Notes: generated by a model from the sequence alone, not told the origin. Counted from the first letter of the stretch, positions 34,994 through 44,666 are shown. The stretch: DNA of 64,000 nt from Planctomycetota bacterium (GCA_029245865.1 JAQWOM010000037.1:29655-93654), one strand, 5' to 3'. Numbers and translations are program-made.

Positions 34994-35997
34994 CGAGCGA
35001 CCCTCCGGTCAGAGACCAGAGAGCGCGTCAAGAAACACGCCAACGCAGCCATCAGTGCCCACTGGTAACGGTCAATACCTTCTTCCCGAGTAGAGCTCCC
35101 TCGTGTCACACCCTCCATGACCGCAATTCGCTTGGCGTAAAGTTCGTCCAGGGGAAACGGCGTCTGCTCAGCGGACAAAAAGGCTCCGTCTGCAATTCCA
35201 GAAATGGTTTCCAGCAAATCTTCGTTTGGACGACTCACCACGACAGTTCCATCTGCATTCTTGACGGCGCTCACGCGACCGCGAGCGTCGCGCACGGGGA
35301 TTGTCCCGCCCTCCTCAGTTCCAAAGGCGACCACATAGATCGGAATGCCGCGAGCTCGAGCCTCATACGCGATTTGACTCGGCGGAGGGTCGCTCGTGAG
35401 GTCTTCACCGTCTGTCAGCAAAACAATCACGGCCTCCGACGGATACTCATCATCGAAGGAATCGAGCGCCAACTCCAAACCTTCGCCGACAGCTGTGCCA
35501 CCGAGCCCATTGCTCGTCGTATCGATGTCATCGAGAAACATGCGAAACGTGGAGGCGTCATGAGTGAGTGGGCACACTCGACGCGCATCGCCTGAAAAAG
35601 TGATGAGCCCTACGCGGTCACCGACCATGTTCTCGAGCAAGCCGCCAATCTCACGCTTCGCCCGCTCGAGCCGCGAAGGCTTGATGTCTTCAGCCAGCAT
35701 GCTTCTGCTTGTGTCGAGCACGACCATGACATCCACACCGCGACGCTGCACCTGTTGCACGGCAGTCCCGATCAAAGGCCCCGAGAGGGCCACAACAAGT
35801 AGCAAGAGTGCCAACGCAGCAAGCCCATCGCGCATGATGCGGCGTGGCGCCGAAAATCCAGGCGCCAGGGCATCCGCCATGTGTCCCAACAACTTCAGCC
35901 GCCTACGCCGCGCAACCCCAGCGCTCCAGAGCGCCCCGAGCAACACAGGAAACGCCACCAGCATCCAACTGAGTGTTGAGGGATCTTTGAAGCTCAT
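34990..35997 (-). CDS. batB: BatB-like von Willebrand A membrane protein (operon 1)
   Basis: A 335-residue inner-membrane protein with two N-terminal TM segments (about 8-26 and 58-78), a VWA domain (about 88-280) and a C-terminal TM. The metal-ion-dependent adhesion site DTSRS (95-99) is intact, with supporting phrases FSGDARRVCPLT, GGTAVGEGLELALD and VIVLLTDGEDLT. BatB partners BatA in the MoxR-linked complex. Four-base overlaps on both sides. Confidence 0.9.
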   Translation of the reverse strand: MSFKDPSTLSWMLVAFPVLLGALWSAGVARRRRLKLLGHMADALAPGFSAPRRIMRDGLAALALLLLVVALSGPLIGTAVQQVQRRGVDVMVVLDTSRSMLAEDIKPSRLERAKREIGGLLENMVGDRVGLITFSGDARRVCPLTHDASTFRMFLDDIDTTSNGLGGTAVGEGLELALDSFDDEYPSEAVIVLLTDGEDLTSDPPPSQIAYEARARGIPIYVVAFGTEEGGTIPVRDARGRVSAVKNADGTVVVSRPNEDLLETISGIADGAFLSAEQTPFPLDELYAKRIAVMEGVTRGSSTREEGIDRYQWALMAALACFLTRSLVSDRRVAR

Positions 35998-36965
35998 GCT
36001 GCGAACTCCAGATAAGGGCCTCGCCTCAGGAGAATCTCCAGAAACAAGCAGGCGGCTGCGGGAATGATCAACCAGTGGTAGAGGTCGTCATAGTCCGTGT
36101 AGCGAACATCCTCGCGTTCGGTCCGTTCGAGTTCATTGATCTCTTCGTAGACCTCAGCCAGCGCCGCAGCATCTTTCGCGCGGAAGAAGCGGCCGCCTGT
36201 TGTTGCCGCAATGGACTCGAGCAACTCCGTGCGAAACGGCACTTCGTACTGCGTGTTGAACAGAGGGTTTCGCTCAATCTGCGTGCCAGCACCTACTGTG
36301 TAAACTCGGATGCCAAGATCTTTGCAGAGAGCTGCGGCCTCGTTGGGATCCACCAGCATCACGTTTTCTTCACCATCTGTTAGCAAGACGATCACCTTGC
36401 TCTTTGCGTCACTGTCGAGGAGCTTGCGTGCTGCATTGCCTACTGCGATTCCGATGGCCGTCCCGTCTTCGGGACCGTTGGGCTGAACACACTTCACACC
36501 ACGCAGGTGCTGAATGACGGCATCTTGGTCCAGAGTGAGAGGACACTCCGTGCGCGGCAATGCCGCAAAACTCATAAGACCTATTCGATCGTCTTCGCGA
36601 TCAGACACGAACTCTTCGACCACTTGCTTCACGACTTCTAGATTCGTGACATTCTTTTGCAATCCAGCCTGAAGCATCGACGAGGAAGTGTCGACAACAA
36701 GCAAAATGTCGATCCCCTCGGTGATGACCCGGGCCTCTTCACGGCCACGCAGCGGGCGCGCCAACGCGACAATCAAAAAGACAGCGGACAGCGTCAGAAG
36801 TAGAGCTGGCAACCAGGTGGTGCGTGACCTCATCGTCCGGGGAAGCCCGTCCAGCACGACTTCGCTTCCGCCATCCACTGCCCCGCGTGCTCGACTGCAC
36901 TTCCACAGAACGAAGAGTGCCAGCGGAATCAAAAGCGCCAGAAACCATGGATCACCAAAAGTCAT
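35994..36965 (-). CDS. batA: BatA-like von Willebrand A membrane protein (operon 1)
   Basis: A 323-residue inner-membrane protein of the same layout as BatB: TM (about 6-22), TM (about 52-70), VWA domain with an intact MIDAS DTSSS (92-96), MSFAALPRTECPLT, DGTAIGIAVGNAARKLLD and KVIVLLTDGEENV, and a final TM (about 300-315, YHWLIIPAAACLFLEILLRR). Four-base overlaps couple it to the DUF4381-like gene upstream and to batB downstream. Confidence 0.9.
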   Translation of the reverse strand: MTFGDPWFLALLIPLALFVLWKCSRARGAVDGGSEVVLDGLPRTMRSRTTWLPALLLTLSAVFLIVALARPLRGREEARVITEGIDILLVVDTSSSMLQAGLQKNVTNLEVVKQVVEEFVSDREDDRIGLMSFAALPRTECPLTLDQDAVIQHLRGVKCVQPNGPEDGTAIGIAVGNAARKLLDSDAKSKVIVLLTDGEENVMLVDPNEAAALCKDLGIRVYTVGAGTQIERNPLFNTQYEVPFRTELLESIAATTGGRFFRAKDAAALAEVYEEINELERTEREDVRYTDYDDLYHWLIIPAAACLFLEILLRRGPYLEFAA

Positions 36966-37969
36966 ACCGACTCTCCTTCCGGAGATTCCGCAGACGAATT
37001 CACGGGCGTGTCTTCCAGTGTCCGCGTCTCTTCAACGAATGTTTCCACCATGAACAAGAGAGGCTCGGCAACGGACGGCGAGGGGCGCTCTCCTGCATAC
37101 TTCACGAGATCGCACTGCTGCAAAAATCCAGCCAGCGAATCACACCGCTCACCCAATGCGTCATGTCGAACGGCTGCCTGACTCAAAAATTCTTCCGTTG
37201 TGAGGGCGGGCGCGTGAAGCTCAAAGGCGCTTTCGATATAGACGCGCAGCACATCACTGACTCGAATCAAGAACGGTCGAATCTCTTCGCGCGAGTTTGG
37301 CAGGTGTTGTCGTAATTCTGTCAGCGCCTCCTTGGCGACCCGATCTGCTGGCGGGTGATACACAAAAACGGGTTTTTCGCGGCCTTCTGCCACAACCAAC
37401 CAACCCAACAGCAACAAGCCGATCACAGCGGCTCCGATGAATGGCCATGGCGAAGCAGGTGGCCGAGGCACCTCAACAGCATCCAGCAGATCGGCGACCT
37501 GGCTGCGATGCCCATCGGGGACGTCTAACAACACGCTGATTTCCAGCGCAGGCAGATCGGTTGTCTCGCCCTCTGTATTCACCACGGCCAGCGGCAGGGT
37601 GTAAACACCCTGGCGAGCCATGCTCACCGGGCGCCGCAGTTCAACGAGTTGGCTGGCATCACGGGACTCTTGGGCCCGCCCCTCCGAACGATCGCTGGCA
37701 ACATCGCGGCGGGTCACCCGACCAATCATCACATCACCAAGGTGACCTTCGACATCCAGGTGAAGGCTCTGCAAATCCGGCCCGCGAACCACCAACTCGA
37801 ACGGGCTTCCCAGGAGCCGTGGCTCACGTGGGTACTCAACGGAAAACCCCGGCGGCAACTCCGCTTCCTTTGCCTCATCGGCTGCAACGGGATTCCATGA
37901 GAAACCGTGGGCAAGGCTCGCTACAGAGAGCAACAGAAACGCAGCCAGTCGAGCAGCGAAGCGGTTCAT
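36962..37969 (-). CDS. DUF4381-like membrane protein of MoxR/Bat operon 1
   Basis: A 335-residue protein: signal peptide, a periplasmic beta domain (about 40-175), one TM (about 180-200, WPFIGAAVIGLLLLGWLVV) and a cytoplasmic helical domain (about 205-320; EALTELRQHLPNSREEIRPFLIRVSDVLRVYIESAF). The cytoplasmic phrase is of the type found in DUF4381 proteins encoded between DUF58 and batA genes. The homologous gene of operon 2 is only 159 residues and lacks the periplasmic domain. Role unknown; probably an accessory of the complex. Confidence 0.8.
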   Translation of the reverse strand: MNRFAARLAAFLLLSVASLAHGFSWNPVAADEAKEAELPPGFSVEYPREPRLLGSPFELVVRGPDLQSLHLDVEGHLGDVMIGRVTRRDVASDRSEGRAQESRDASQLVELRRPVSMARQGVYTLPLAVVNTEGETTDLPALEISVLLDVPDGHRSQVADLLDAVEVPRPPASPWPFIGAAVIGLLLLGWLVVAEGREKPVFVYHPPADRVAKEALTELRQHLPNSREEIRPFLIRVSDVLRVYIESAFELHAPALTTEEFLSQAAVRHDALGERCDSLAGFLQQCDLVKYAGERPSPSVAEPLLFMVETFVEETRTLEDTPVNSSAESPEGESV

Positions 37970-38865
37970 CGACGACGTCTTTCTCGCATCTTCAGATAGC
38001 CGACCAACGGATCAACCACCGAACCGCCGAGAGGGATATCAACAAGGTCAACGCGATGTTTGCCAAGCAAAGTTCGCAAGGCCACCGTACGCTCTTCGGC
38101 ATGCTGCCTCATGGCTTGGCGCACTTTGGAAGAACCCGTATCGACCATCATTTCACGACCGGTCTCCGGATCACGCCAGCGCACCATTCCCACGGAAGGC
38201 AGTTCGTGGTGCAACGCATCGACCAGACGCAAGGCGACCACATCATGACGACGGGCGAGAACGCCGAGTGAACGTTCATATCCCTCGGTGAGAAAGTCCG
38301 ACAGCAAGAAGATGTAGCTGCGCCTCTTCAGCACATGCGACAAGTGATCACACGCCACGGTCAGATCTGTTGCCGCATCTTCTGTATCGCGATACAGCGC
38401 TTCACGAATGATTCGAAAAGCCTGTCGGTTCCCGCTTCGAGGGGGAAGTTCGAGCTCGAGTTCATCGGTAAATCCGAGATAACCAGCCCGGTCACCCGAC
38501 TGCGTGGCACTGAACGCCAACACGGCCGCAAGCTCTGCCGCTGACTGCCGCACGGTCCGGCGATTTGACCCCAGCCGAGTCGACGCCGAAATGTCATGCG
38601 CCAACATCACAGTCTGTTCGCGCTCCTCGACAAACTTCTTGATGTACGGGCGGCCAGTACGCGCCGTGACATTCCAATCGATCGCTCGCACGTCATCGCC
38701 TGGTACGTATTCGCGAACCTCTTCGAACTCCATGCCACTGCCACGAAAAACCGAGGCAAAGCCGCCTGCAACCATATCTGTCACTGCCTTGCGCGTGCGC
38801 AACTGCACGCGCTTGACAGAACTCAGAATCTCAGCGGTATCGAGTTCGCTGGTGGTGGTTTTCAC
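37966..38865 (-). CDS. DUF58 domain protein (operon 1)
   Basis: A 299-residue cytoplasmic protein with the DUF58 signature GMEFEEVREYVPGDDVRAIDWNVTART near residue 50 and a VWA-like remainder (TVMLAHDISASTRLGS). DUF58 proteins sit directly after MoxR ATPases and are probably their partner, with a degenerate VWA fold. GTG 38865 is chosen because GGAGG stands five bases upstream. The gene starts 42 bp after the moxR stop, the only real gap in the operon. Confidence 0.9.
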   Translation of the reverse strand: MKTTTSELDTAEILSSVKRVQLRTRKAVTDMVAGGFASVFRGSGMEFEEVREYVPGDDVRAIDWNVTARTGRPYIKKFVEEREQTVMLAHDISASTRLGSNRRTVRQSAAELAAVLAFSATQSGDRAGYLGFTDELELELPPRSGNRQAFRIIREALYRDTEDAATDLTVACDHLSHVLKRRSYIFLLSDFLTEGYERSLGVLARRHDVVALRLVDALHHELPSVGMVRWRDPETGREMMVDTGSSKVRQAMRQHAEERTVALRTLLGKHRVDLVDIPLGGSVVDPLVGYLKMRERRRR

Positions 38866-38907
38866 CGATGCCTCCAGACCTCTGCATCCCAAGAAATGGT
38901 CACTGCC

Positions 38908-39897
38908 CTACGGCACGTTGATCTTGTCCAGGATGCGCGTGATCACTTCTTCAACCGGGACTTCCCGGGCCTCTGCTTCGTAACTGAGCAGAATGCGATG
39001 GCGCAGCACGTCATGCGCCACGGACTTGATGTCGTGGCCTTTGACATAGGCTCGACCATCCAAGAAAGCATGCGCACGACCCGCAAGACCCAGAGAAATC
39101 GATGCGCGAGGGCTCGCCCCGGTGTCGATCAGCGGAGCAAGCTCTTCGAGGCCCACCGCCGCCGGATCACGAGTGGCGCGCACAACATCCACGATGTAGG
39201 CCGTGACCAACTCATCGATGTACACCTCATCCAGCATGGCCATCGCGCGCTGCAGTTGCTCGCGAGTCGTGACCTTTCGCACCTCTGTTCGAGGCTTGGG
39301 TCGTGCCATCTGATCTACGATGCGCCGCTCGTTCTCCTTGTTCGGGTAGTCCACGTGCACCTTGAACAGGAAGCGGTCCAGTTGCGCTTCAGGAAGCGGG
39401 TAGGTTCCTTGCTGTTCAAGCGGGTTCTGGGTCGCCATGACGAAGAAGGGTTGCGGCAGATTGAAGGTCTCGTCGCCAATGGTCACCTCGCGCTCCTGCA
39501 TGGCTTCAAGCAGTGCCGACTGCACCTTGGCAGGCGCTCGGTTGATCTCATCGGCAAGCACCAATCCAGCAAAGACGGGTCCGCGCCGTACGCTGAACGT
39601 GCCATCGGACGGATTGTAGATCTGCGTTCCGGTGATATCGGATGGCAAGAGATCCGGCGTGAACTGAATCCGGTGATAGGACAGGTCAAGCGCCTGAGCC
39701 AGTGTTCGCACCAGCATGGTCTTCGCCAGGCCAGGAACACCTTCCAACAACACATGGCCATCACTCAGCATGGCGATCACCAGCCGCTCGACCAACGGCC
39801 GCTGACCGACGACCACTCGCTCAACTTCATCCATGAGATCAACAAGGAAGCGAGCCTCCTCCTTGATGCGCTCACCGCGCTCCAGGATGTCTGACAC
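38908..39897 (-). CDS. MoxR-family AAA+ ATPase (operon 1)
   Basis: A 329-residue AAA+ chaperone-like ATPase. Walker A is GVPGLAKT (53-60), Walker B LVLADEINRAP (Asp116-Glu117), then MATQNPLEQQGTYPLPEAQLDRF, the MoxR sensor region, and the helical lid (SPRASISLGLAGRAHAFLDGR). MoxR proteins remodel or activate substrates together with VWA proteins. It is the first gene of the eight-gene minus-strand operon; the promoter should lie in the intergenic region to the right (39898-40228). Confidence 0.93.
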   Translation of the reverse strand: MSDILERGERIKEEARFLVDLMDEVERVVVGQRPLVERLVIAMLSDGHVLLEGVPGLAKTMLVRTLAQALDLSYHRIQFTPDLLPSDITGTQIYNPSDGTFSVRRGPVFAGLVLADEINRAPAKVQSALLEAMQEREVTIGDETFNLPQPFFVMATQNPLEQQGTYPLPEAQLDRFLFKVHVDYPNKENERRIVDQMARPKPRTEVRKVTTREQLQRAMAMLDEVYIDELVTAYIVDVVRATRDPAAVGLEELAPLIDTGASPRASISLGLAGRAHAFLDGRAYVKGHDIKSVAHDVLRHRILLSYEAEAREVPVEEVITRILDKINVP

Positions 39898-40228
39898 TGG
39901 GTCTCTCCACGACAGTCACAGGGTTGAATGGCACCCGCCCCGGGGACCCGGGGCGGCCTAGAGGGTTCGACGAGCCAGATCCGCTGTCCCTTCCGAAACC
40001 TTTTTCAGAAGGATCGCAGCGGAGCCGGTCCACGGCCCTCAATCCGGCTCGACAGGGCAACAATTCGGTCCCCATCAGCCGACCTGGAACTATACCGATC
40101 AGCCCCCCCTCTTTGTTTGGACGATTACTGCCCTCACACGGCGGAAGTCTGCCCCCCGGCGACGGAACCCCACCACCACCGTGGCTTCGGCGCCGCGCCC
40201 CGCTCTCCTCGCCAGCCCCTCCGACCCT
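39898..40228. other. Intergenic leader region of Bat operon 1
   Basis: 331 bp without a convincing gene. On the minus strand it follows the end of the LRxDG-repeat gene and precedes moxR, so it holds the operon promoter and perhaps a terminator. A perfect inverted repeat, CCGCCCCGGG/CCCGGGGCGG, occupies 39935-39956. Confidence 0.6.
39935..39956. repeat. Perfect 10-bp inverted repeat upstream of moxR
   Basis: Arms at 39935-39944 and 39947-39956 are separated by GA only. It lies 38 bp before the moxR start on the minus strand, without a T tract. It may be a terminator for the upstream gene, a structured leader, or an operator. Confidence 0.5.
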
Positions 40229-41908
40229 CTATGGGTAGGTGATCAAACTGGACACGACCTGGAGAGTGACCTTGAACGACCTCGTCGCAGTCCCATCGGT
40301 CATGCTGAATCGCAGCTTCACTTTTCCCACATCTGAAAGCGCCGGGGTCCACATAAAGGTCTTCGAGTCGACGTCAAAAGTTGCGCCCGCGGTGTACGGA
40401 TAAACCGAGGTATCCGCGGACACCGCCACCTCATCTCCATCGGCATCAAACACCAATAAAGGAAGCGAATAGGCTTCATTGTCGAGAGCCATGGCATGCT
40501 TGATCTTGGCAGCAACCGGCTTGATGTTCTTGCTCGGGTTTGTGTTCGGAGCGACAAGTGAAATCTTGAACGACTTGTTAACCGGCTTGTTCACGCCATT
40601 GTCCGCTGTCATGGCCAGCTTGTACTTGCCGGCAGGTTCCGGATCGTCCCATGTCAAAGTGCGAGACTTTGAATCATAGACTGCGCCTGACGGGACGGTG
40701 GTCTCATCAACAGTGACCACGACCTCTGAGGGAGGCGTGTCCACATCTATCACAAGCAAGGGCATGGCAAATGAATCGCCAGCGACACCCTTTACGGTGT
40801 ACTTCGTAACCACAGGCGCTTTGGTCTTCACATTGGCAAGGTTGGGAAACGTATTTCCGAATGCGAGCGTGCGATAGCTGCCTCCGGGCAACTCAAGAGC
40901 CACGTTACGGTCGACTCCCTGATAGATCTTCCCGTCCTGTCGTAGCGAGAGAAACTCGCCGTCGAAGATCAGCAGGGACTCGTAGACACTGTTGCCGTCC
41001 GGATCCGAAGGATCGCCGGGCAAATCCACGAGAGGTGTCACGGGATCGCTTTCCTCGAACACCTCCCCGTTGCCGCGCAACGCGAGCCAACTCCCGGCGT
41101 TGAAGAATTTCAACGCCTGGTAGATGTTGCCCACGTCCACATTGTCGTGAGAGCCCGGAAAGGGCAGTTCCACGGACCAGGGCACTGCGGGAGGCCCACC
41201 TTCGGCACCCGCCTTGTCGCCAAACGAACTCGGATCCGCGACAGCGATGTAACCATCTCTGCGCAGGCCATAGAGATTCCCGTTTTGAGGATTGACGGTC
41301 AGGCCGATCCACTCGGTGATTGTCGAATCGCCATCGTTGTTCCCGAAGCGATTGGGCGCATCAAAACGAAAGAGCGCCGGCGTCTCGACGCCACGGTGAA
41401 CACGCCCGTCACTTCGGAGCGACCACGCGTTAGTTCCGTCGTTAGTGATCCTGGTAAAGAAATAGGATCCCTCTGAAAAGGTGACGGCATTCGACCCATC
41501 GACATTAATCCGGCCGTCAGTACGTAGGCACCACTGGCTCTCATCGAAGACAGTCAGGTCGATCCAGAAGGCATCGAAAATACTGTCGAAGGACAAGTCG
41601 GCAACTTTTGCACCGCTCTTGCTGAGTTTTCCATCCGTGCGTAACACCCACCAATCTTCACCCTCAATCGCCAAGGCGTCCCAAACCTTGAGGTTCGGTT
41701 TCAGATCCAAAATGGTGGTGATGTCTTGCACTTTCACCCCCCCAGACAGCTTCGTGATTTGCACCGCATTGACGTTGACCTTGCCCTGAGAGTTGAGGGC
41801 ATAAACATAGATCTGCCCCAAGACGCCAGGGGACACGGAGGTGAGAACCAACGTGGACACCAAGCACCGAGCGATGAGTCCGGTAAGCGGGGAAGGGGTA
41901 CGGCGCAT
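40229..41908 (-). CDS. Secreted protein with LRxDG repeats and cadherin-like domains
   Basis: A 559-residue exported protein with a signal peptide ending near residue 31. The N-terminal part (about 50-350) contains at least six copies of a motif W/L-x-LRxDGxI (VLRTDGKLS, CLRTDGRIN, SLRSDGRVH, GLRRDGYIA, ALRGNGEVF, SLRQDGKIY), suggesting an RCC1- or YVTN-like beta-propeller. Two Ig/cadherin-like domains follow (about 375-465 and 475-555), each with a SFAMPLLVIDVD-type strand and a TLTWDDPEPAGKYKLAMTADNG-type end. ATG 41908 has AGGAG seven bases before it. It stands between the two divergent MoxR/Bat operons and is on the strand of operon 1. Role unknown; probably cell-surface. Confidence 0.75.
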   Translation of the reverse strand: MRRTPSPLTGLIARCLVSTLVLTSVSPGVLGQIYVYALNSQGKVNVNAVQITKLSGGVKVQDITTILDLKPNLKVWDALAIEGEDWWVLRTDGKLSKSGAKVADLSFDSIFDAFWIDLTVFDESQWCLRTDGRINVDGSNAVTFSEGSYFFTRITNDGTNAWSLRSDGRVHRGVETPALFRFDAPNRFGNNDGDSTITEWIGLTVNPQNGNLYGLRRDGYIAVADPSSFGDKAGAEGGPPAVPWSVELPFPGSHDNVDVGNIYQALKFFNAGSWLALRGNGEVFEESDPVTPLVDLPGDPSDPDGNSVYESLLIFDGEFLSLRQDGKIYQGVDRNVALELPGGSYRTLAFGNTFPNLANVKTKAPVVTKYTVKGVAGDSFAMPLLVIDVDTPPSEVVVTVDETTVPSGAVYDSKSRTLTWDDPEPAGKYKLAMTADNGVNKPVNKSFKISLVAPNTNPSKNIKPVAAKIKHAMALDNEAYSLPLLVFDADGDEVAVSADTSVYPYTAGATFDVDSKTFMWTPALSDVGKVKLRFSMTDGTATRSFKVTLQVVSSLITYP

Positions 41909-42191
41909 GATCAAGCTCCTGTCCTTGAATGGCAGTAAAGAGGCTTCACGAGACTGCCCGCCTCCCTGATCTGCTGTCAACGAGAGGGGGCATCAGGCAA
42001 AGGGGCTGCCCCCGGAGAGCCCCCCTCAAGAGGCACAAAACCCACCGTTCGGGGCCTTCAGGCCAACATGAACCAGAATCCATCTTCCGTCCAGCGCCCC
42101 TCCATGGCCCAACGAGTAAGAAAACAAAGGAAAAAGCGCGCGGAACGTCTCCGCGTCTGCCTGCTCCTTTCCTCGTACTGGACCAAAACTC

Positions 42192-43199
42192 ATGGACGCT
42201 CCCAGAATCGTCTCCTCCGAAAGCACTTCCCCCGCTCCGCTCTCCTCACGGACAGGCTTCCATGAGTTGCGCAATCACCTCGACTCGCGAGTGGTCGGCC
42301 AGCAAGCACTCATCAAGCGACTGCTGGTTGCCCTCCTCGCTGATGGGCACCTCTTGGTGGAGGGCGCTCCTGGACTGGCAAAAACGCGCGCGATCAAAGA
42401 ACTCGCCAATGCCATCGAGGGAGATCACCACCGCATTCAGTTCACCCCGGACCTGCTCCCGGCTGACCTGACAGGCACAGAAGTCTTCACGGCCGAAACC
42501 GGCGGGTTCCACTTTCAGGAGGGCCCCGTCTTCCACAACCTCGTCCTGGCTGACGAGATCAACCGTGCACCTGCCAAGGTGCAATCTGCCTTGCTCGAAG
42601 CCATGGCCGAGCGTCAGGTCACGGTGGGACGCAAATCTCATCAGTTGCCCAAGCTGTTCCTCGTGATGGCCACGCAGAACCCCGTCGAGCAAGAGGGCAC
42701 TTATCCGCTCCCGGAAGCCCAACTCGACCGTTTCCTGATGCATGTGCGCGTCGACTACCCGGGCTCGGAAGCCGAGCGCCGAGTGCTGCATCTCGTGCGA
42801 GACGAACTCAGCTCAAGCGCCAACGCTGCGCTGTCACTCGTCTCTCAATCGGACATCTTCAGTGCCCGAGACGAGGTCCTGCAAATCCACATGTCGGACG
42901 CTCTCGAAGAGTATCTCGTCCAGTTCGTCATGGCGACACGCCAGCCGGGCAACTACGACTCAAAACTGGAGAACGCCATCGAGTGGGGGTCAAGCCCACG
43001 CGGAACCATTGCCCTTGATCGTTGTGCGCGTGCACATGCCTGGCTTGATGATCGCGAGTTCGTCACACCCGAGGACATCCACGCCATCCTGCACGACGTG
43101 TTGCGACACCGCATTCGGCTCTCCTTCGAAGCCGAGTCCGATGGAATGACAGTGGACAGCTTCCTCGACGAACTGGTCCGGCTCGTCCCCCTGCCGTAG
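42192..43199 (+). CDS. MoxR-family AAA+ ATPase (operon 2)
   Basis: A 335-residue AAA+ ATPase paralogous to the one at 38908, with Walker A GAPGLAKT (58-65), Walker B LVLADEINRAP, ATQNPVEQEGTYPLPEAQLDRF and SPRGTIALDRCARAHAWLDDR. It heads the plus-strand operon. No clear Shine-Dalgarno is seen before ATG 42192. The following DUF58 gene begins 34 bp after its stop. Its sequence is similar but clearly diverged from operon 1 (different N-terminus and lid), so the duplication is not recent. Confidence 0.93.
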   Translation: MDAPRIVSSESTSPAPLSSRTGFHELRNHLDSRVVGQQALIKRLLVALLADGHLLVEGAPGLAKTRAIKELANAIEGDHHRIQFTPDLLPADLTGTEVFTAETGGFHFQEGPVFHNLVLADEINRAPAKVQSALLEAMAERQVTVGRKSHQLPKLFLVMATQNPVEQEGTYPLPEAQLDRFLMHVRVDYPGSEAERRVLHLVRDELSSSANAALSLVSQSDIFSARDEVLQIHMSDALEEYLVQFVMATRQPGNYDSKLENAIEWGSSPRGTIALDRCARAHAWLDDREFVTPEDIHAILHDVLRHRIRLSFEAESDGMTVDSFLDELVRLVPLP

Positions 43200-43233
43200 T
43201 CGTCTCAAACTCCGCGACAAAAGGACACATGTC

Positions 43234-44190
43234 ATGAAAGCACCGACACACACTCACGAATCTGCTCCTGACGCCGCCGTCACGGTGAACCATCGCGAGT
43301 TGCTCGCGCTGCGAACTCCCGCACGCACGATCAACAACCAACCGAATCGCAAGGCACGCGCTGCCTTGGCGGGTTCGACCCGATCTGGGTTCCGGGGTCG
43401 CGGCATGGACTTTGAAGAAGTACGCGTCTACCAACCCGGAGACGATCCACGCATCATCGACTGGCGCGTCACCGCACGGCGCGGACACCCGTACAGCAAG
43501 GTCTTCAACGAAGAGCGTGAACGGCCGGTCCTGTTTCTCGTTGATCAGGGCGCCAGCATGCACTTCGGCACAAGGTCATGTTTCAAGTCGGTCGCAGCGG
43601 CGCGGGCGGCAGCTCTCCTGGCATGGTCTTCTCACGAAGCCGGAGAGCGCGTGGGCGGCCTGGTGTGGAATGGGACAGCATCCGTACGCATCGCCGCCAC
43701 TCGCGGACGGCGTGGTGTCCTCAACTTGCTTCAAACAATCGCCTCTCCTGGTGACAGCGAGTTTCCGCAAGAGACGCCGTTCACAGAAATGCTCGGTCGA
43801 CTCGATCGCATGACACCCAGCGGAGCCTCCGTGGTGGTGATCAGTGATTTCTACGGAATGACAGATGCGGCATGCCGCCGGCTCGAGCGGATTGCGAGTC
43901 GGTGCGAATTGAGCTGCGTGCTGACCTACGACCCTCTGGAGCAAGAAGCCCCTCCGGCCGGCTGGTACCGGATCTCAGATGGCTCGAATTCCACACCCAT
44001 CTGGACAGGAGACGACAGCTGGCGCTCCGAGTACGGCGAAGCCATGCGCCAGCGCCTCGACTTCTTGAACAAGTTGGCGCGCACACGCGGCGCCACCGTC
44101 ATCGATCTCGCAACGAATGAAAACGTTGTTTCGAAACTACAACGCACGTTCGGCCAACGCACCCCGAGCCGCCAGGGGGGGCGGTCATGA
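43234..44190 (+). CDS. DUF58 domain protein (operon 2)
   Basis: A 318-residue cytoplasmic protein with the DUF58 signature GMDFEEVRVYQPGDDPRIIDWRVTARR near residue 58, a VWA-like core (VLFLVDQGASMHFGTR) and a helical C-terminus. AAGGAC precedes ATG 43234. It overlaps the DUF4381 gene by four bases (44187-44190). It is the partner of the preceding MoxR, paralogous to the product at 37966. Confidence 0.9.
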   Translation: MKAPTHTHESAPDAAVTVNHRELLALRTPARTINNQPNRKARAALAGSTRSGFRGRGMDFEEVRVYQPGDDPRIIDWRVTARRGHPYSKVFNEERERPVLFLVDQGASMHFGTRSCFKSVAAARAAALLAWSSHEAGERVGGLVWNGTASVRIAATRGRRGVLNLLQTIASPGDSEFPQETPFTEMLGRLDRMTPSGASVVVISDFYGMTDAACRRLERIASRCELSCVLTYDPLEQEAPPAGWYRISDGSNSTPIWTGDDSWRSEYGEAMRQRLDFLNKLARTRGATVIDLATNENVVSKLQRTFGQRTPSRQGGRS

Positions 44191-44666
44191 ACATCACGGA
44201 CACAAACCCACTGTCCGCCTTGCGCGACATCCATCTCCCGGACCCTGTGTCCTGGTGGCCACTGGCCATCGGGTGGTGGGTGCTCATCGGGCTTGCCCTC
44301 CTGAGCGCCCTGCGGTTTGCATTCATGGATCGGAAACGCCGCAAACTGCGCGCATTTGCCCTCGCAGAAGTTGACCGCCTCGCCGGAGACTGCCGAGAAG
44401 GGTTCAACAGTTCTCATCTCGCCACAGGGCTTTCGGTGTTGCTGCGCCGCGTCGCCCTCGTCCGCTTTCCGGACGAGGAGGTCGCCGCGCTGCACGGCAG
44501 CGCCTGGATCGACTTCCTGAGTCGAACATCGGAACGCCCCGAAACCATGGTTGCCGTGGCTGACGGACTCGAACACTCACTCTACGCCCCCCCAGAACCC
44601 GTCGAGCACAAACAGGGCGACAGTTGGATCGAGGCCTCTCGATCCTGGATTCGGAGGAACACATGA
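44187..44666 (+). CDS. DUF4381 domain protein (operon 2)
   Basis: A 159-residue membrane protein: an N-terminal DIHLPDPVSWWPLAIGWWVL phrase, which is the DUF4381 signature, with one TM (about 22-44), then a cytoplasmic helical domain (RKLRAFALAEVDRLAGDC, GLSVLLRRVALVRFPDEEVAALHG, WIDFLSRT). It has the canonical family length, unlike its 335-residue counterpart in operon 1. Overlaps of four bases on both sides (ATGA). Confidence 0.88.
   Translation: MNITDTNPLSALRDIHLPDPVSWWPLAIGWWVLIGLALLSALRFAFMDRKRRKLRAFALAEVDRLAGDCREGFNSSHLATGLSVLLRRVALVRFPDEEVAALHGSAWIDFLSRTSERPETMVAVADGLEHSLYAPPEPVEHKQGDSWIEASRSWIRRNT

Noticed and set aside
38596-39894. Plus-strand frame of 432 codons
   Set aside because: It is the mirror of moxR and DUF58 of operon 1 and has a His/Arg/Gln-rich composition typical of antisense frames.
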